A model generated the notes under the pieces. The model was not told the origin of the DNA. It worked only from the letters and a program-made list of their open reading frames with translations, and did no database searches. A stretch of 64,000 bases of DNA, from contig NZ_FNYS01000012.1 in the NCBI RefSeq assembly GCF_900109075.1, forward strand, positions 56,016-120,015. Direction: 5' to 3'. Made by a program: the position numbers and the translations under genes. The DNA comes from Myroides marinus. GTDB taxonomy: Bacteria; Bacteroidota; Bacteroidia; Flavobacteriales; Flavobacteriaceae. This document shows, in pieces, positions 53,423 to 62,302 of the stretch (positions are counted from its first letter, which is position 1; every line of letters starts with the position of its first letter).

Positions 53423-53956
53423 ATGAAAGAACATTCTCCTAAAGAAAGAGTTTTAAAGGCAGCTACTTTACTTTTTCATCAACACGGATATAATAGCACA
53501 GGTATTAATGCCATAATAGAAGAAGCCAAAGTAGCTAAGGCTAGCTTCTATGATCACTACAAAACTAAAGAAGACTTAGGAGTGGAGTATCTAAAAGCTA
53601 GACATAATGATTGGTTTATGGGATTGAGAGAATTAGTAGAGAAGAAGCGCACAGTAAAAGAACGCATCATAGCAGCCTTTACTTATATTATAGAGATGAA
53701 TGATAAAGAAGGCTTTAGAGGGTGTGCGTTTCTCAATATGTTATCAGAGTTACCAGAACATAAAGGAAAGATATACGATGTTATCCATCAACATAAATTA
53801 GAGCTGCAAGAGTTCTTTAAAGCTTTAGTTAACGATAATGGTAGAGCATTTATGTTATATATGTTATTTGAAGCAGCACTAACAGAGAGTCAGGTGTACC
53901 AAAACTCTGACTGTGTAAACAAAACAATAGAATTACTTAAAAACGATTTATTATAA
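53423..53956 (+). CDS. TetR/AcrR-family transcriptional repressor
   Basis: The 177-residue protein has an N-terminal helix-turn-helix: RVLKAATLLFHQHGYNSTGINAIIEEAKVAKASFYDHYKTKEDLG. A ligand domain follows with RGCAFLNMLSELPEHK, where the invariant GC(A/P)FLN motif suggests the NemR/YxaF group, which senses electrophiles through cysteine. The probable -7 motif TACCTTTG at 53411-53418 predicts a start on or next to the A of the ATG, so the mRNA may be leaderless. The HPP gene follows directly at the stop codon, so it is the likely regulated partner. Confidence 0.9.
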   Translation: MKEHSPKERVLKAATLLFHQHGYNSTGINAIIEEAKVAKASFYDHYKTKEDLGVEYLKARHNDWFMGLRELVEKKRTVKERIIAAFTYIIEMNDKEGFRGCAFLNMLSELPEHKGKIYDVIHQHKLELQEFFKALVNDNGRAFMLYMLFEAALTESQVYQNSDCVNKTIELLKNDLL

Positions 53957-54466
53957 ATGAAAAGATATATAGCTAAGTTTAAAACGAATGAAGTAAGTCC
54001 TAAATCTGCTACATCACAGCATTCTATTTACTCCGGTATTGGAGGGATGATCGCTATAGGTGTTATCGCGTATATGACTAAAGAATTGTCTATGCCATTA
54101 ATTATGGCACCATTTGGAGCTACTTGTGTGTTAGCATTCGGAGTGCCTGATAGCCCGTTAGCCCAACCTCGTAATATTATAGGAGGGCATCTACTAGCAA
54201 GTGTAGTAGGATTGTTATGTCTTACATTGTTTGGTACAGAGTGGTATTCTCTAGCTATAGGAGTAGGAGCGGCTATTGGATTAATGTTGCTAACTAAAAC
54301 TACGCATCCACCCGCAGGTGCAGATCCATTAGTAATTATATTAGGGGGAGCTAGTTGGTCATTTCTGATTAATCCAGTATTGACAGGTGCAGTGATTATT
54401 ACAGTTATCGCGTTGCTGTTTAATAATATTAGCAAAGTCAGAAAATATCCTAAATATTGGTGGTAG
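53957..54466 (+). CDS. HPP-family membrane protein
   Basis: The 169-residue membrane protein has four or so helices. The family motif appears twice in the right places: LIMAPFGATCVLAFGVPDSPLAQPRNIIGGHLLAS (first conserved block) and THPPAGADPLVIIL, the HPP motif that names the family. Some members carry nitrite or related anions; the substrate here is not known. The ATG follows the tetR stop without a gap, so the two form one transcript and the TetR protein likely controls it. Confidence 0.87.
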   Translation: MKRYIAKFKTNEVSPKSATSQHSIYSGIGGMIAIGVIAYMTKELSMPLIMAPFGATCVLAFGVPDSPLAQPRNIIGGHLLASVVGLLCLTLFGTEWYSLAIGVGAAIGLMLLTKTTHPPAGADPLVIILGGASWSFLINPVLTGAVIITVIALLFNNISKVRKYPKYWW

Positions 54467-54477
54467 GTAATGTAAAC

Positions 54478-54519
54478 AAAAAAGGAGTACATAAACGTTA
54501 AGTTATATACTCCTTTTTT
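54478..54519. terminator. Terminator after the tetR-HPP pair
   Basis: The stem AAAAAAGGAGTA / TACTCCTTTTTT has an 18-nt loop. Confidence 0.8.
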
Positions 54520-54580
54520 GTTATTTAATAAATTCAAATAAAGTGAATCTATACTTCAAATAGATAAGTAAAGAATAATT

Positions 54581-55018
54581 TTACTTATCATAGTTAAATC
54601 CTTTTTTAGCATTTTGTACGCCAATGGATTCTATATCTTTTATAGCAATTGTACTGTATCTATTTAGAAAACGACTATAACACCCTTTAATAGAATCGTT
54701 TGTTAAAGTAACAGAATCGAAGTAGTAAGTCCTTATTTTGCCATTTTTGAGTGTTAATTGCATTTCTATAGAAGGAGCATTCTTGATTTTTACTATTTGA
54801 CCTTTAGAATTATAAACCTTAAGTGTATCTACTCCATTCATTTGATAAGAGAAGTTCCCCATAACGGTAGGGCCATTAAGTTTAGTGTTGATTTGCTGAG
54901 GGTTTGATTTAGCCTCTTGTAGTTGTTCTGTTAAGCTATTTACAGGTAAAGTATAGGTGGCACAGGCTCCCATTGTTAGTGTTAAGCCTATAAATAGAAT
55001 AGTATTTTTAAAATGCAT
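54581..55018 (-). CDS. Small lipoprotein of unknown function
   Basis: The protein has 145 residues and a lipoprotein signal ending MGAC (Cys19). The mature part is beta-rich with short strands: SYQMNGVDTLKVYNSKGQIVKIK, IEMQLTLKNGKIRTYYFDSVTL and STIAIKDIESIGV. No domain was recognised; many Bacteroidota genomes have such small lipoproteins. It is convergent with the HPP gene and is not in an operon. Confidence 0.6.
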   Translation of the reverse strand: MHFKNTILFIGLTLTMGACATYTLPVNSLTEQLQEAKSNPQQINTKLNGPTVMGNFSYQMNGVDTLKVYNSKGQIVKIKNAPSIEMQLTLKNGKIRTYYFDSVTLTNDSIKGCYSRFLNRYSTIAIKDIESIGVQNAKKGFNYDK

Positions 55019-55161
55019 TAGTAAATATTAGATTGTGGTGTTTATATATAAACAAAAGTATAATCTGTTTTAATGTGAACAAAATTATTGAAGATAACTG
55101 AACAAGTATTTTAGTGCTAAACTCAAAATATCTATCTTGCAGGTAACAAAATCAACAATAC

Positions 55162-56838
55162 ATGAAAAAAGTAATATTATCAGCCTTTATCCTTTGTGGA
55201 AGCTTGTTACAGGTAGTAGCACAGAATCCTCAAGCGTATAAAAATGGAGTTATCGTGTCCGCACATCCAGAGGCTAGTAGAGTAGGAGTAGATATCCTTA
55301 AAAAAGGAGGTAATGCAGTAGATGCTGCTGTAGCCGTAGAATTGGCATTAGCTGTAGTATATCCAAATGCTGGTAATATAGGTGGAGGAGGATTTATGGT
55401 GTATCGCGGTCATGATGGTAAGATAGATGCATTAGATTATAGAGAGAAAGCACCGATGCAAGCAAGAGAAAATATGTATTGGGGTGGTGATGGAGAAGCA
55501 ATAACAGAATTGAGTATGAAAGGGGCTTTAGCTAGTGGTGTGCCTGGTACAATAGATGGTATGATAAAGGCTCATGCTAAATATGGTTCTCTACCATGGG
55601 AAGAGTTAGTGCAACCGGCTATAGATTTAGCAGAGAAAGGATTTAATATCACAGAAAAGCAAGCAGGAGAATTTGCTAAATATCACAATGATTTTGTAAA
55701 GTATAGTACACAAGGTACTGCCTTGACAGCTAAAGAACAGTGGGTAAAAGAAGAGTTATTTATTCAACCTGATTTAGCAGAAACGTTGAAGCGTGTGCAG
55801 AAAGAGGGACGCAAAGGATTCTATGAAGGAAAGACAGCAGAGCTTATTGTAGGAGAGATGCAGAGAGGAAATGGAATGATTACGTTAGAAGATCTTAAGC
55901 GTTATGAGGCCAAGTGGAGAACTCCTATCACAGGAGAGTATAAAGGTTTAAAAGTTATCTCTATGCCACCGCCGAGTAGTGGAGGAATAGCGTTAATTTC
56001 ATTATTTCAATCTATAGAGAAGTATCCATTAGCAAAATGGGGATTCCAATCTGAGAAAGCAATACAAGTAATGGTAGAGGCTGAACGCCGTGTGTATGCG
56101 GATAGAGCAGAACATTTAGGTGATTCTGATTTTTATAATGTACCTGTGGCTCAATTAGTAAATAAAGCATATAACGTAGGTCGTATGGAGTCTATGTCTT
56201 TTGATAAAGCAAGTAAAAGTTCAGATATAAAAGCTGGTGAACTTGGTGGATATGAAAGTGACGAAACTACGCATTACTGTGTAGTAGATAAATGGGGTAA
56301 TGCTGTGTCTGCTACTACTACTTTAAATAATTCATATGGTTCAAGAACTATTGTAGGAGGTGCTGGGTTTTTATTAAACAATGAGATGGATGATTTCTCA
56401 GTAAAGCCAGGTACACCTAATATGTATGGTCTAGTAGGAGGTAAGGCAAATGCAATAGAGCCAGAGAAGCGCATGCTAAGTTCGATGTCACCTACTATAT
56501 TAGAGAAAAATGGAAAACTGTATATGGTAGTTGGAACTCCTGGAGGTTCGACGATTATTACTTCTGTATTTCAGACTATTCTTAATGTAACAGAGTTTGG
56601 AATGAATATGCATGAAGCTGTAGCAGCTCCTCGTTTTCACCATCAATGGTTACCAGATCATATAGATTATGAACCAACAGCTATTTCTGCAGGAGTGCGT
56701 AAAGCCCTTGAAGAGAAAGGATATATCTTAAAAGAACGCAATCCTTATGGACGTGTAGAGGGTATCTTAGTAAATAAGAACGGAACGTATCAAGCAGGTG
56801 CAGATACTCGTGGTGATGATGTAGCAAAGGGATATTAA
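55162..56838 (+). CDS. ggt: Gamma-glutamyltransferase
   Basis: The 558-residue protein is exported by a signal peptide ending VVAQ and autocleaves into two subunits. It transfers or hydrolyses the gamma-glutamyl group of glutathione in the periplasm, supplying Glu and Cys-Gly. Conserved elements: GGNAVDAAVAVELALAVV, GGGGFMVYR, the DYREKAPMQA loop, and MPPPSSGG. The new N-terminal nucleophile is Thr369 in DETTHYCVVD, then SATTTLNNSYGS and GTPGGSTIIT. It is followed immediately by the repeat element at 56843. Regulation is not visible. Confidence 0.95.
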   Translation: MKKVILSAFILCGSLLQVVAQNPQAYKNGVIVSAHPEASRVGVDILKKGGNAVDAAVAVELALAVVYPNAGNIGGGGFMVYRGHDGKIDALDYREKAPMQARENMYWGGDGEAITELSMKGALASGVPGTIDGMIKAHAKYGSLPWEELVQPAIDLAEKGFNITEKQAGEFAKYHNDFVKYSTQGTALTAKEQWVKEELFIQPDLAETLKRVQKEGRKGFYEGKTAELIVGEMQRGNGMITLEDLKRYEAKWRTPITGEYKGLKVISMPPPSSGGIALISLFQSIEKYPLAKWGFQSEKAIQVMVEAERRVYADRAEHLGDSDFYNVPVAQLVNKAYNVGRMESMSFDKASKSSDIKAGELGGYESDETTHYCVVDKWGNAVSATTTLNNSYGSRTIVGGAGFLLNNEMDDFSVKPGTPNMYGLVGGKANAIEPEKRMLSSMSPTILEKNGKLYMVVGTPGGSTIITSVFQTILNVTEFGMNMHEAVAAPRFHHQWLPDHIDYEPTAISAGVRKALEEKGYILKERNPYGRVEGILVNKNGTYQAGADTRGDDVAKGY

Positions 56839-56842
56839 GGGG

Positions 56843-57009
56843 ATGAGGAATTAAGAATGTTGTTTAGGGCATTATGTCAATGTATAGGCAATACTTTGCG
56901 TCTACCCCAAACAACATCCACAATCTATGTCCATAGGGTATTAATTATACTGCCCTATATCACCTAAACATAGGGAATGAGGAATTAAGAATGTTGCCTA
57001 AGGCATTAA
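56843..57009 (+). repeat. Intergenic pair of direct repeats after ggt
   Basis: ATGAGGAATTAAGAATGTTG occurs at 56843-56862 and 56977-56996, in each case followed by a similar GGCATTA. The first copy lies 4 bp after the ggt stop codon. The pattern AATGAGGAAT also appears in reverse at 60401 and 62281. Confidence 0.7.
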
Positions 57010-57094
57010 TTATATATGATATGAACACACTATACAGTGTGCCTTACCCTTTATCTTAATGCAATTTAGAGTAAATAAATAAAGTGAAAAAGAT

Positions 57095-58318
57095 ATGAAA
57101 GAATGGATGTTTGATAAGTCTCTTAGAGTATTAGAAAGAATGCGTGCATCTGCTTATTCTATGAAAGATTATCAATATATTGATAGTGAAACAGAAGGAA
57201 AGAATGGAGCAAACAGAGCTTGGGGATTATATGCTTTTTTACTTCATCCAGATCAGAGAAATGAAGAGGCGATAGTAAATCTCTTTATAGAAGAAATAAA
57301 GAGTAGAGAGAATGATAATTGGGGAGGTACTAGTGATGCAGTGAAGATAGGAGCCTATTTAGTGAGTCTATATCAAAAGATGGAATATATCCCTCTGTTT
57401 ATACGTGCTAAAAATTCTAATTTTGATATGCATTGTGCTTTTGATAGAGATTATATCTTGAGCAATGGCGTAGAGAAAACTTTAAGTTATGTCAATAACA
57501 ATGATTTGGAATGGAAAGATGATTTCATGTATCTATATAATGGGCCAGATAACACATTGACATGGAATGAAGAAGATATTGAAAGATGGAAAGGTAATGT
57601 AGGTAAATGTATGAATAAATGGTATATAGAACCTGGGTTAGGAGACTATGGTTTCTTTCATTTCTTTTCATGCATAGGGGATACTGATACAGCATCAGAG
57701 ATTGTATCACAATGGGAGAAACAAGTTAAGGAATGGAAGGAAGAACAATGGATAATGTTTCTAGAGTTTTATGAAGAATTAGATCAAAAAGATAAGATAG
57801 TAAAAGCTCAAGAAGCGCTATTGTCTTTTGATTTAGAAAATAAACAACGAGTAGACATATTTTATAGTTTAGGTGATTGTTATCTGAATATAGAAGATTT
57901 TGAAAAGAGTTGGTCTAGACTCTACGAAGGATTAATTTGTTTAGAGAAGATGGATAATTGGTATGAAGAAAGTTGTGTAAATAATTATACACAAATTATT
58001 GTAAAACTTATACTGAAAATCAATGATATGGATAATGTAATCTCTAAAGAAGCAGCTCAATGGTTACAAACTAATTTTGAAAAATTAGATATTAATTCCT
58101 CAGAAACGTTGACCTCGAGTATTAAGGTATTTGATTTAATAGGAGATAAAGAGAATAAAAAACTAAGTAGAAGGCGTTTAGATCTAGTAAAGCTATATAA
58201 TAAGAAGTGGAAGTTGAAAAATAAGAAGTCAGAATTAAAGTTTCAGATAGAGGAGATTGATGATAAGCTTAAAAAATTAAAGAAAAAAGTAAAGAGCTTA
58301 GAATCTAAGTTGAAATAA
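57095..58318 (+). CDS. Uncharacterised 407-residue protein with C-terminal coiled coil
   Basis: The soluble protein is helix-rich. The body (residues 1-340) has TPR-like helical pairs such as RVDIFYSLGDCYLNIEDFEKSWSRLYEGLICL, with Trp-rich segments. The last 40 residues are heptad-rich Lys/Glu (FQIEEIDDKLKKLKKKVKSLESKLK) and form a coiled coil. No family was recognised. A scaffold or immunity-type role would fit, but the sequence does not show it. It lies between the ggt repeat gap and a WG-repeat gene. Confidence 0.5.
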   Translation: MKEWMFDKSLRVLERMRASAYSMKDYQYIDSETEGKNGANRAWGLYAFLLHPDQRNEEAIVNLFIEEIKSRENDNWGGTSDAVKIGAYLVSLYQKMEYIPLFIRAKNSNFDMHCAFDRDYILSNGVEKTLSYVNNNDLEWKDDFMYLYNGPDNTLTWNEEDIERWKGNVGKCMNKWYIEPGLGDYGFFHFFSCIGDTDTASEIVSQWEKQVKEWKEEQWIMFLEFYEELDQKDKIVKAQEALLSFDLENKQRVDIFYSLGDCYLNIEDFEKSWSRLYEGLICLEKMDNWYEESCVNNYTQIIVKLILKINDMDNVISKEAAQWLQTNFEKLDINSSETLTSSIKVFDLIGDKENKKLSRRRLDLVKLYNKKWKLKNKKSELKFQIEEIDDKLKKLKKKVKSLESKLK

Positions 58319-58328
58319 GAGATAAAAG

Positions 58329-58356
58329 AAAAGCAGATTGTATAATCTGCTTTTTT
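58329..58356 (+). terminator. Intrinsic terminator
   Basis: The stem AAAAGCAGATT / AATCTGCTTTT around GTAT is followed by Ts. Confidence 0.85.
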
Positions 58357-58452
58357 GTTTTTAGGTTGTATTATTTGTTGATATTGAGTAAAATAAGTGT
58401 GATATATTTATATAAAATCACTATATTTAGAAGACTTTAAAACTTCAGGCTT

Positions 58453-59976
58453 ATGAACACCACTTTAACTAATAAGACCGCTGTTATATACCCTTTTGTA
58501 GATCAAAAAGGGATGTATGGATATTGTAATCAAGATAAACAGATCGTAATCAATCAACAGTATGCCGATGGTGAGCTATTCACAAAATCGGGTTATGCTG
58601 TAGTGCGCGATAAGTTAGGACTGTGTGGTGTGATTGATCTAGATAATAAAGAAGTCCTTAAATGTAAGTATGACAAGATAGAGTTGTATGAAGTAGGAAG
58701 CTTTACAATTGCTATGACTGTCCATTCATATACTGTTCACAGTCGTTTTTGGCAATGGAAGTTTTTGCCAAACTTTAATATTATGAACTCTGGTTCTTCT
58801 TTTATGCCTTTGTGGGGAACAGAGGTAATAAGAGAGAAATTAATTGTATTAGTTTTAGATACTAAGCAAGTTTTGGAGACTAAAACGGCAACTAAAGAAA
58901 GACCTTATCTAGGAAGTATATCTATTAAGATAAATCAGATAGGGGCTAAGTTGATTCAGATAGATGAAGACTTATACTTTGCTAAAAAAGATAGGCTTAA
59001 ACGCATTGTCAAAAAGGTAGTAAGTACTTATGATAATGGGTTAAGATGGGTGCGTAAGGTAAATGAGGAAGAAGTAAGGGTGTATAACCTAAAAGGAAAA
59101 CGCATTAAGTCTTATGAGATTATCCCTAAACCTATATTTCCGATTACGTATAAAGGAAAAGAGTACAAAGTGCAGATGAATACTGAGGATTCTCATTTAG
59201 TGGCTAAACCTATTATTTGCCGTGATACTACAGGTAATGGACGTTACTATGTTAACTATGAGTTTGATATGTATATTCCTGTTCACTTAAAGGTTATTAA
59301 TATTAAGAGTGAGAGAAGTATACAAGATATATGGAAGAATGTACTTAATATATATCCCGTAGCTTCTAAACAGTTCTTTATTGTTGAAGTAGCTCCAGAA
59401 GATACAAGTAGTAGAATAAATGAATTCTATATCCTGACTAGACATGGGGTACTAAAAGATTGTTTAGAGAAACCAAGTGATTATTCTATTACTTCGTATT
59501 ACAATGAAGTGATTTGGCCTGCCAAAGAGTTATTAATTGATGACAAGGATATTCCTGACGGTTTCTTGTTAGAAAAGATTAGAACAATCAGCAGTGTGAA
59601 AGAACCGTTGTACTTTGTGTCTATTAAGAAAGATCAGATAAGTAGAGTAGGAGTGTGGAATGTAGATCATCGTCAATGGGTATTAGCTCCTGAATATTAT
59701 TCTTTACGCCTTATGAAGAATATTAAGTATTGTGTTTTCCAGTTAGAAGAAAGTGGATTATATGGTATACTTAATATTAATACAGGTGTTATAGTATATG
59801 ATCCAATCTTTAAATTGGTGAGAGATGCAGATGATTGTTTAGCAGAAGTAGAATTAGAAAGAAATCAAGAAGAAGCCAAAAGTGAATACAATTGTTTCTA
59901 CGTAAACTTAAATACAGGAGAGGAATATCATCCTGGAAAGAATGTATTAGAGTATAAACAAGGGGTTTTTAATTAA
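58453..59976 (+). CDS. WG-repeat protein
   Basis: The 507-residue protein has no signal peptide. Its N-terminal third shows WG-type repeats: YPFVDQKGMYGYCNQDKQIVINQQYADGELFTKSGYAVVRDK, then KLGLCGVIDLDNKEVLKCKYDKIELYE. Degenerate copies recur near the end (SKYGVINVHRQWVLAPEYYSLR-like; LYGILNINTGVIVYDPIFKLVRD). WG repeats make beta structures that mediate protein contacts in bacteria and are often near toxin-like or tail-like systems. A function cannot be named. A weakly homologous partner is not seen next to it. Confidence 0.7.
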   Translation: MNTTLTNKTAVIYPFVDQKGMYGYCNQDKQIVINQQYADGELFTKSGYAVVRDKLGLCGVIDLDNKEVLKCKYDKIELYEVGSFTIAMTVHSYTVHSRFWQWKFLPNFNIMNSGSSFMPLWGTEVIREKLIVLVLDTKQVLETKTATKERPYLGSISIKINQIGAKLIQIDEDLYFAKKDRLKRIVKKVVSTYDNGLRWVRKVNEEEVRVYNLKGKRIKSYEIIPKPIFPITYKGKEYKVQMNTEDSHLVAKPIICRDTTGNGRYYVNYEFDMYIPVHLKVINIKSERSIQDIWKNVLNIYPVASKQFFIVEVAPEDTSSRINEFYILTRHGVLKDCLEKPSDYSITSYYNEVIWPAKELLIDDKDIPDGFLLEKIRTISSVKEPLYFVSIKKDQISRVGVWNVDHRQWVLAPEYYSLRLMKNIKYCVFQLEESGLYGILNINTGVIVYDPIFKLVRDADDCLAEVELERNQEEAKSEYNCFYVNLNTGEEYHPGKNVLEYKQGVFN

Positions 59977-60394
59977 GAATAATGTTTGTCTTTACTGATA
60001 GGAGGGACTTTGTGGAGTTACAAGTGGGATCTCTCCTATCGTCGAGATGACGCAGTTTATGGATGTTGATTATAGGGTATAAAGTATTATGCCCTTACCG
60101 TTGTACTGACTAGTGTGATATGCATAATGCAAACATCCTATTAATCATCAAATCCTTTAACCCTAATTCAGACAATGGACTGTGTGGAGTTACGAGTGGG
60201 GTCTCTCCTGTCATCGAGATGACGCAGTTTATGGATGTTGGTTGTGTGACATAAGGCAGAATAATGAATGTCCTGTGAACATTCATTATGACGAGCCAGG
60301 AGAAGAAAGGCTTAATCCATCTCTACATTGACATGCTGTGAAGATAATGTCGATACAAAAAAACTGTAAACCGTTAGCAGTTAACTGTAAACTG
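59977..60394. other. Intergenic region between WG-repeat and FUSC genes, rich in repeats
   Basis: These 418 bp have no convincing ORF. A 64-bp element occurs twice (60005-60068 and 60177-60240), and an ACTGTAAACCGTTA pair lies at 60363-60397. The region looks like an assembly of short interspersed repeats rather than a regulatory site. Confidence 0.65.
60005..60240 (+). repeat. Two direct copies of a 64-bp interspersed repeat
   Basis: Copies 60005-60068 and 60177-60240 align without gaps at 59 of 64 positions. The core TCGAGATGACGCAGTTTATG is identical. The complement contains GTCATCTCGA, a phrase typical of dispersed intergenic elements in Bacteroidota. It is not coding and not an obvious hairpin. 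Confidence 0.8.
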
Positions 60395-60412
60395 TTAAAC
60401 ATTCCTCATTGT
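60363..60412 (-). repeat. Interspersed repeat overlapping the FUSC 3' end
   Basis: ACTGTAAACCGTTA (60363-60376) and ACTGTAAACTGTTA (60384-60397) are followed by AACATTCCTCATTGT. The same units recur at 62161-62174 and 62263-62292. The stop codon and last residues of the FUSC protein come from this repeat. Confidence 0.7.
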
Positions 60413-61516
60413 TCTCCTCTTCTTTTTTAGTAACTGTAATCTAGTAGTACGGATACTGTCTCTAGTCTGTTTTCTCAGATACTCGTGATGTAAGAACCAT
60501 CCACCTATCCCACCTATAATACTCCCAATGATTATATCTGTAAATCTGGCTTGTATAAGAATGTTTGGGGTAGTGATTATAGGATTAGCTGCTTCTGCTA
60601 ATAGTACAGTTAATGCAGTAATGAATATGACTGCTATGGCATAATTACGTGAAATAAACATTTCGATAATGAACTGTAAGAGCATAATACAAATACACAT
60701 ATATAGAGGATCATTAGAAATAGAGATTAGTATCCAACAAAGTCCTAAACCTATAAATGTACCTGCAATACGCTGAAGAGCTCTCTGCCAAACATGGTAC
60801 AAAGATATTCCTTGCATAATAGCGGTACAAGATATCGGGATCCAATACGGATTGTCAAACTTTAATAGATGACCAACAAGAAGCGATACACTCATAAAGG
60901 TACCTACTATAATAGCTTTGATAAAGTAATCTAATTGATCTTTTATAGGTACTGGTCGTATGAGGTGAATAGTTGTTTTACTGTTATATTTTTTACCTAC
61001 TATGATACTATAGATTAAGGCTAGCGTACAAGCAAACATAGTTCCCATAACTATATATCCTAAGCGTGTTGGAATAGTAGCTAAATCAAAAGGCATATTG
61101 CTAGACATCGAGGCAACCATTATAAAGAAGAAGCTACCTGGTGGTCGTGTATTAAAATATAAGTTAACCCATTGTACAGCGGTTACAAATACTCCAAAGG
61201 CAATGACTGATGCAATAAAGTTAAAACTAAAGGATATACCAACTGCAAATGAAAGCATGAAACCAAAAGAGCAAACTAACATAGTAATCATGCGCTGAGG
61301 TGTTGGGATATTAGAAGGTAAATATAATATTACCAATCCTGCTAGACAGGCTAAGAGTCCTGCTTGTAGATTGTTAAAGTACCATCCTGTTAGTAGTGGA
61401 AGTCCAGTGGCTAGCATTGCCATTAATGGGATGTGCCATAGACGTTCACTGTGTTTTAATTTGAAAAGTGTTTTGCTCTCTTGTTGTAACAAGTTGACAA
61501 AAAAATTCTTGTTCAT
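60395..61516 (-). CDS. FUSC-family inner-membrane protein
   Basis: The 373-residue membrane protein is related to the fusaric-acid resistance/aromatic-acid exporters (PF13515-like). Two sets of helices (GLLACLAGLVILYLP ... and SVSLLVGHLLKF ... AGTFIGLGLCWILI) flank a polar middle. The family motif NPYWIPISCTAIMQGISLYHVWQRALQRIAGTFIG is clear (Y-W-x-x-t...R...R..GT..G). The role, probably efflux, is inferred. The last residues RRTMRNV and the stop come from the interspersed repeat at 60395-60412, so the C-terminus may have been altered by insertion. Confidence 0.82.
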   Translation of the reverse strand: MNKNFFVNLLQQESKTLFKLKHSERLWHIPLMAMLATGLPLLTGWYFNNLQAGLLACLAGLVILYLPSNIPTPQRMITMLVCSFGFMLSFAVGISFSFNFIASVIAFGVFVTAVQWVNLYFNTRPPGSFFFIMVASMSSNMPFDLATIPTRLGYIVMGTMFACTLALIYSIIVGKKYNSKTTIHLIRPVPIKDQLDYFIKAIIVGTFMSVSLLVGHLLKFDNPYWIPISCTAIMQGISLYHVWQRALQRIAGTFIGLGLCWILISISNDPLYMCICIMLLQFIIEMFISRNYAIAVIFITALTVLLAEAANPIITTPNILIQARFTDIIIGSIIGGIGGWFLHHEYLRKQTRDSIRTTRLQLLKKKRRTMRNV

Positions 61517-61720
61517 TTTCTATTAGATTCTATGTAGTGTAATATAAAATACAAAAGACAGCATGTTACTAAGAGATAAGTATTCTCTGATAAAGAGGTT
61601 TGTATTTTGTGATTACAAAGGTACATAAACTTAGAAGGATGTTTAAATCTTTAGTGAGATAATGGACTATTTAAAAAATAATAGAATAACAAAAAAGTAT
61701 ATCTTTAGAGAAAAAACAGA

Positions 61721-62080
61721 ATGGAAGAAGTTAACTATGTAATCGATGGGCTTAAGAAAGTAGATAATAATATTGTTAAATCAACTTTTAGTAAGTTCTC
61801 TAGTTGGATTAGGTTTAAAGTAGGGTATAAAGGACTTAATGGACAAATGACTTTTACGTATAGTCAAGTATTATTAAGCTTTAATAGATCTGGTGGCGCT
61901 GTAGAATATAGAGTTGTTCCACTAAAACAAGTGATATCATATTCTATTACGGAGATAGATAGTCAAAAGTCACAATTAAAGTTATGGTTGAGAAATAACG
62001 AGTGTATTAAACTTAACTTTATAGGAGAAGATTTAAAAGAGATCATAAAGACACTATCTGCTCTTTATAATGGACTTTAG
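61721..62080 (+). CDS. Small uncharacterised protein, PH-like fold possible
   Basis: This 119-residue protein has no signal peptide. Strand-rich segments (WIRFKVGYKGLNGQMTFTYSQVLLSF, VEYRVVPLKQVISYSITEID, KLWLRNNECIKLNFIGEDLKEIIKTL) end in an amphipathic helix. That resembles a PH/GRAM-type domain in layout only. It sits alone, with a hairpin after it. The function is unknown. Confidence 0.5.
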   Translation: MEEVNYVIDGLKKVDNNIVKSTFSKFSSWIRFKVGYKGLNGQMTFTYSQVLLSFNRSGGAVEYRVVPLKQVISYSITEIDSQKSQLKLWLRNNECIKLNFIGEDLKEIIKTLSALYNGL

Positions 62081-62106
62081 TATATAAGAGATATAGGATA
62101 GAAAAG

Positions 62107-62137
62107 CCTAGTAAGCATATTTGTTTACTAGGTTTTT
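62107..62137 (+). terminator. Intrinsic terminator
   Basis: The stem CCTAGTAA / TTACTAGG has a 10-nt loop and is followed by Ts. Confidence 0.7.
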
Positions 62138-62160
62138 TCTATTTTAAGGATATATTGTAT

Positions 62161-62292
62161 ACTGTAAACCGTTAAGCTACACGAAGTCTCCTAACTTTGT
62201 GTTTTTGTTTATTGAGATATAGTATTTCTAGTGCAGTTTATCACTGTAAGCTTTTAGTAGTTCACTGTAAACCACTCTTCATTCCTCATTGT
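62161..62292 (-). repeat. Interspersed repeat units before the second FMN reductase gene
   Basis: ACTGTAAACCGTTAAGC (62161) and CACTGTAAACCACTCTTCATTCCTCATTGT (62263-62292; core CATTCCTCATTGT) are the same family as at 60363. The last copy ends about 10 bp before the reductase stop codon, so the element lies at the 3' side of that gene too. Confidence 0.65.
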
Positions 62293-62302
62293 CCATTTTC
62301 AA

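Noticed and set aside
54028..54537. Minus-strand ORF over the HPP gene
   Set aside because: It is the antisense shadow of a clearly conserved membrane protein and is rich in Asn/Pro/Ile as expected of a complement.
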